Below are positions 5,786 to 7,665 of a DNA stretch of 7,665 nucleotides, one piece after another. Source of the stretch: Desulfobacteraceae bacterium (GTDB lineage Bacteria > Desulfobacterota > DSM-4660 > Desulfatiglandales > HGW-15); NCBI GenBank assembly GCA_003819975.1, contig RPPU01000210.1, positions 1 through 7,665 of the forward strand, in the 5' to 3' direction. The notes beneath the pieces are model-generated. The model was not told the DNA's origin, searched no databases, and worked only from the letters and a program-made list of their open reading frames with translations. Numbering within the stretch: position 1 is the stretch's first letter; every line of letters starts with the position of its first letter. Made by a program: the position numbers and the translations under genes.

Positions 5786-6151
5786 TTAGGCTGCCGGTTC
5801 GACATTCATGCGGTCACCAATCGTTGAAGGTGACGAGACCACCAGAAAAACGACTTCCTGATCTCCGGGATTGGCGAAGCGGTGGACGATACCGGGAGGA
5901 ATGGAAATCCCTTGTCCGGCAACACAGTGAACCGTGCGATCCTCCAATTCCAATACGGCCGATCCCGAAAGAATGAAGAAAAACTGCTGCGCCCGGTTAT
6001 GCACATGCTTAACTTCCCCGGCGCCGGGCGGAACCCGCTCCTGAACAATGCTCAAGTCGGATTGCTTCAGTAAATGCCAGCCGTCGCAAACGCTTCCCCA
6101 AATAAAATGTTCCGCCGTGGCTGTATCTATGGTTTTAATTTCCTTGTTCAT
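5786..6151 (-). CDS. Small cupin-2 (conserved barrel) protein
   Basis: A 121-residue single-domain cupin, cytoplasmic. Motif 1 is G43-x5-H49-x-H51-x4-Q56-x6-G63, which fits the cupin pattern except that glutamine replaces the usual glutamate ligand. Motif 2 is a perfect fit: G79-x5-P85-P-G87-x2-H90-x3-N94. Three histidines and Gln56 could therefore bind one metal ion. Substrate unknown; such proteins range from small-molecule dioxygenases and isomerases to ligand sensors. The ribosome site is weak (GGGA about ten bases upstream). The start codon overlaps the stop of a 25-codon ORF upstream (ATGA), which suggests translational coupling. Its sequence is quite unlike the downstream cupin, so this pair is not a recent duplication. 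Confidence 0.87.
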   Translation of the reverse strand: MNKEIKTIDTATAEHFIWGSVCDGWHLLKQSDLSIVQERVPPGAGEVKHVHNRAQQFFFILSGSAVLELEDRTVHCVAGQGISIPPGIVHRFANPGDQEVVFLVVSSPSTIGDRMNVEPAA

Positions 6152-6225
6152 AAAATATTTTTTCCCATATCTCGTATTGTATTTTTAGTCCTATCTACTG
6201 GTTTAATAAAATCCACGCGATTCAT
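6148..6225 (-). other. 25-codon ORF bridging the AbrB-type and cupin genes; possible vapC remnant
   Basis: The minus strand reads MNRVDFIKPVDRTKNTIRDM and five more residues. Its ATG overlaps the antitoxin stop (ATGA, 6225-6222) and its TGA overlaps the cupin start (ATGA, 6151-6148), so the three frames are chained. PIN-domain toxins next to such antitoxins commonly begin with MNxVDSS in the same overlapping position, and MNRVD fits only that far. It may be a truncated toxin stub, a tiny coupling peptide, or chance: 25 open codons alone are not significant. Confidence 0.3.
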
Positions 6226-6428
6226 GCCCGATCTCGCTCGCGGCCAAATTCCGTATTCATTCCTTTTAAAAGGCCGTGCAATTCTTTTAAATCCCGTTCC
6301 AATATAAACACGATTCGCCCCTTATATTCGATCACCTGCATTTTTTGTCCGGGACGCAAGTTCAAAGCTTCCCTGATTGCTTTTGGTATGGTGATCTGAT
6401 ATTTGGATGATATCATTACAGTTTGCAT
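6222..6428 (-). CDS. AbrB/MazE/SpoVT-type antitoxin (VapB-like) DNA-binding protein
   Basis: A 68-residue transcription factor and antitoxin. Residues 6-45 form the swapped-hairpin AbrB domain (ISSKYQITIPKAIREALNLR, then PGQKMQVIEY); the tail LKELHGLLKGMNTEFGRERD is the toxin-binding end typical of VapB proteins paired with PIN-domain VapC RNases. A GGAG site (6439-6436) lies seven bases before the ATG. No PIN toxin follows: only 70 bp separate the stop from the first cupin start. The gene is therefore either an orphan antitoxin, or has been kept as the repressor of a cupin operon. AbrB-family antitoxins usually bind their own promoter, so autoregulation of the downstream cupins is a reasonable inference. 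Confidence 0.88.
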   Translation of the reverse strand: MQTVMISSKYQITIPKAIREALNLRPGQKMQVIEYKGRIVFILERDLKELHGLLKGMNTEFGRERDRA

Positions 6429-6457
6429 CTGAAAACTCCATTGGTTATTTGAATATC

Positions 6458-6487
6458 ATCATAGCATAGTTGATGCATCTTTGCCAG
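6458..6487 (-). promoter_or_regulatory. Candidate extended -10 promoter for the antitoxin-cupin cluster
   Basis: The minus strand has TGC-TATGAT (an extended -10; the hexamer is at 6463-6458) about 20 bp before the ribosome site of the AbrB-type gene. A weak -35, CTGGCA, lies 18 bp upstream (6487-6482). Transcription would begin near 6451. This is the only convincing promoter seen for the three-gene cluster, which agrees with its tight spacing. Confidence 0.4.
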
Positions 6488-6540
6488 TCTTCGGTAACCT
6501 TTAGAACTTCAGCCCTATGTGTCAAGGCTCATACCCCTAC

Positions 6541-6569
6541 TTGACATTATTTATACCAAAACTTACATT
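6541..6569 (+). promoter_or_regulatory. Sigma-70-type promoter for iorA
   Basis: A consensus -35 TTGACA (6541-6546) is followed after exactly 17 bp by TACATT (6564-6569), four of six matches to TATAAT. The predicted start near 6576 gives a leader of about 110 bases before iorA, long enough for control elements, although I recognise no riboswitch in it. Confidence 0.55.
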
Positions 6570-6612
6570 GGATTTAAAATTGTGTTTTTGGGTTTTAGGA
6601 TGCGATAAAATG

Positions 6613-6639
6613 ATCATGTCAATCCCGTTTATCCCGTCC
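6613..6639 (+). repeat. Three tandem 9-bp units in the iorA leader
   Basis: The units are ATCATGTCA, ATCCCGTTT and ATCCCGTCC, followed by a fourth decayed AATCTTTTT. They fall between the predicted iorA transcription start and the ribosome site. Similar ATCCTGT-type tandem strings occur in intergenic DNA of many genomes. They may be a repeat scar or a binding region; only two units match well. Confidence 0.35.
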
Positions 6640-6673
6640 AATCTTTTTTGATTTTTTACCCCTTTTTTAACGT

Positions 6674-6680
6674 AAAGGAA
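6674..6680 (+). promoter_or_regulatory. Ribosome binding site of iorA
   Basis: AAAGGAA lies six bases before the ATG at 6687. It fixes the start of a gene that has no stop codon inside the window. Confidence 0.7.
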
Positions 6681-6686
6681 CAAACC

Positions 6687-7665
6687 ATGAGCGTAAAAGA
6701 TCTGACTCAACCCGGAGCTTCCAAGGTCTTTATCATCGCCAACGAGGCCATGGTGCGCGGAGCCCTGGAAGCCGATGTCAAAGTCTATTCTGCTTACCCC
6801 GGCTCGCCCACCAGCGAAATTCTCGATGCTTTTGCCGAAATCGGAGATCAACTCGACATCAAAACCGAAATCTCCACCAATGAAAAAGTGGCCTTGGAGA
6901 CCGCCGCCGGCGCAGCCATGGCCGGCTTGAGAGCCATGACCTCCATGAAAAGCGTAGGCCTGAATGTGGCCTCCGACTCGTATTTTTCCCTGGGCTATAC
7001 CGGCGTTAAAGGCGGCCTGGTGCTGGTGGTGGCCGATGATCCTCATGCCCACTCTTCCCAATCCGAGGAAGACGGCCGCTTTTTCGGCCCATACGCCTAT
7101 ATCCCCATGCTGGAGCCGTCGGACCCGACTGAAGCCAAGCGCATGGTCAAAGAGGCCTTTGATTTATCGGAAAAATATGAAGTGCCGGTCCTGATCCGCA
7201 CCGTGACCCGCGTCAATCACCAGAGCGGCATAGTGGAATTTGAACCGCTTAATCGGACGCCTTTTAAAAAAGTCCCTTGGCCCCATGCCCCCACCCGGTT
7301 CATTACCGTCGCCGACCGAGCCCGGCGTTTCAAAGCCAATATGCTGGTGCGCACCCAAAAAATCCGCGACGAGTTTGAACAATCCCCTTATAACTTTGTC
7401 CTCAATCCCGGCGCCGAAATCGGAGTCATTACGGCGAGTGCCGGGTATAATTATACCGTGGAAGCTTGCCGCATTATGGATGTCAAGCCCGCGATCCTCA
7501 AACTGGGCACCACTTATCCCTTACCGGAAAAAAAGATCAGCGATTTCATCAAGCCTTTGAAAAAACTGATCGTGATCGAAGAGTTGAGCCCTTTTCTCGA
7601 ACACCAGATCGCGGCTCTGGCCAAGAACATCAATCCCCAACTCGTGATCATCGGCAAAGAGTCCG
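6687..7665 (+). CDS. iorA: Indolepyruvate:ferredoxin oxidoreductase alpha subunit, 5' part (runs off the right edge)
   Basis: Catalytic thiamine-diphosphate subunit that oxidatively decarboxylates aryl pyruvates from aromatic amino acids to aryl-acetyl-CoA, reducing ferredoxin; works with IorB in the cytoplasm of anaerobes. The 326 codons seen have no stop. Residues about 14-180 are the pyruvate:ferredoxin-oxidoreductase N-terminal domain, with YPGSPTSEI (38-45), STNEKVALETAAG (Glu66 is the likely cofactor-activating residue), SMKSVGLNVASD and YTGVKGGLVLVVADDPHAHS, ending in LIRTVTRVNH; these are close to IorA and unlike PorA. Residues about 243-326 begin the transketolase-like domain II (TASAGYNYTVEACR, LGTTYPLPEKK). 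The thiamine-pyrophosphate C-terminal domain and the two [4Fe-4S] ferredoxin motifs would lie beyond the edge. AAAGGAA (6674-6680) sits six bases before the ATG. iorB would be expected next. Confidence 0.94.
   Translation, partial: MSVKDLTQPGASKVFIIANEAMVRGALEADVKVYSAYPGSPTSEILDAFAEIGDQLDIKTEISTNEKVALETAAGAAMAGLRAMTSMKSVGLNVASDSYFSLGYTGVKGGLVLVVADDPHAHSSQSEEDGRFFGPYAYIPMLEPSDPTEAKRMVKEAFDLSEKYEVPVLIRTVTRVNHQSGIVEFEPLNRTPFKKVPWPHAPTRFITVADRARRFKANMLVRTQKIRDEFEQSPYNFVLNPGAEIGVITASAGYNYTVEACRIMDVKPAILKLGTTYPLPEKKISDFIKPLKKLIVIEELSPFLEHQIAALAKNINPQLVIIGKES

Noticed and set aside
5498..5789. Plus-strand ORFs of 65 and 93 residues opposite the second cupin
   Set aside because: The cupin on the minus strand has both motifs and a ribosome site, and these have neither.
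6537..7061. 174-residue minus-strand ORF opposite the start of iorA
   Set aside because: Its glycine/histidine-rich sequence is the antisense of alanine-, valine- and methionine-rich iorA codons; iorA is clear and has promoter and ribosome site.

Overview
The window looks like a chromosomal stretch from an uncultured bacterium, at about half G+C in most genes, with a probable Gram-negative or otherwise exporting envelope (one protein has a signal peptide) and an anaerobic or syntrophic style of metabolism. The reasons are a crotonase domain of the kind found at the C-terminus of fused 3-hydroxyacyl-CoA dehydrogenase/enoyl-CoA hydratases, and an indolepyruvate:ferredoxin oxidoreductase alpha subunit. 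I cannot name the phylum from sequence alone. The abundance of short palindromic repeats between genes resembles many environmental genomes.

Layout, left to right. Positions 2-673 (+) hold the 3' end of an enoyl-CoA hydratase-type gene. Positions 674-969 contain an inverted pair of repeat hairpins. Positions 970-2352 (+) encode a complete M24B metallopeptidase (aminopeptidase P/prolidase). Positions 2408-2435 are a perfect 28-bp palindrome. Positions 2538-4385 (+) encode an exported amidohydrolase whose catalytic barrel is interrupted by four predicted membrane helices. On the minus strand, 5074-4853 is an intact hicB antitoxin. Its partner hicA starts across the hicB stop codon but is split by about 250 bp that include a 108-bp inverted-repeat element, and its distal part also has a nonsense codon. 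Positions 5075-5386 have no gene but carry a double palindrome. A minus-strand cluster at 6428-5387 encodes an AbrB/MazE-type antitoxin, a 25-codon bridging ORF and two different small cupins. From 6687 (+) to the right edge runs iorA, behind a good sigma-70-like promoter.

Functionally, the flanking genes belong to acyl-CoA oxidation and amino-acid (aryl 2-oxoacid) fermentation. The M24B peptidase and the membrane-embedded amidohydrolase could both act in peptide turnover, but this is inference. The centre of the window is an accessory island. It has two antitoxin genes whose toxins are broken or absent, and palindromic elements of several unrelated families in the intergenic gaps.

The two items most worth a second look are the amidohydrolase with a four-helix membrane insert inside its TIM barrel, and the hicBA locus in which a palindromic element sits inside the toxin gene while the antitoxin survives.
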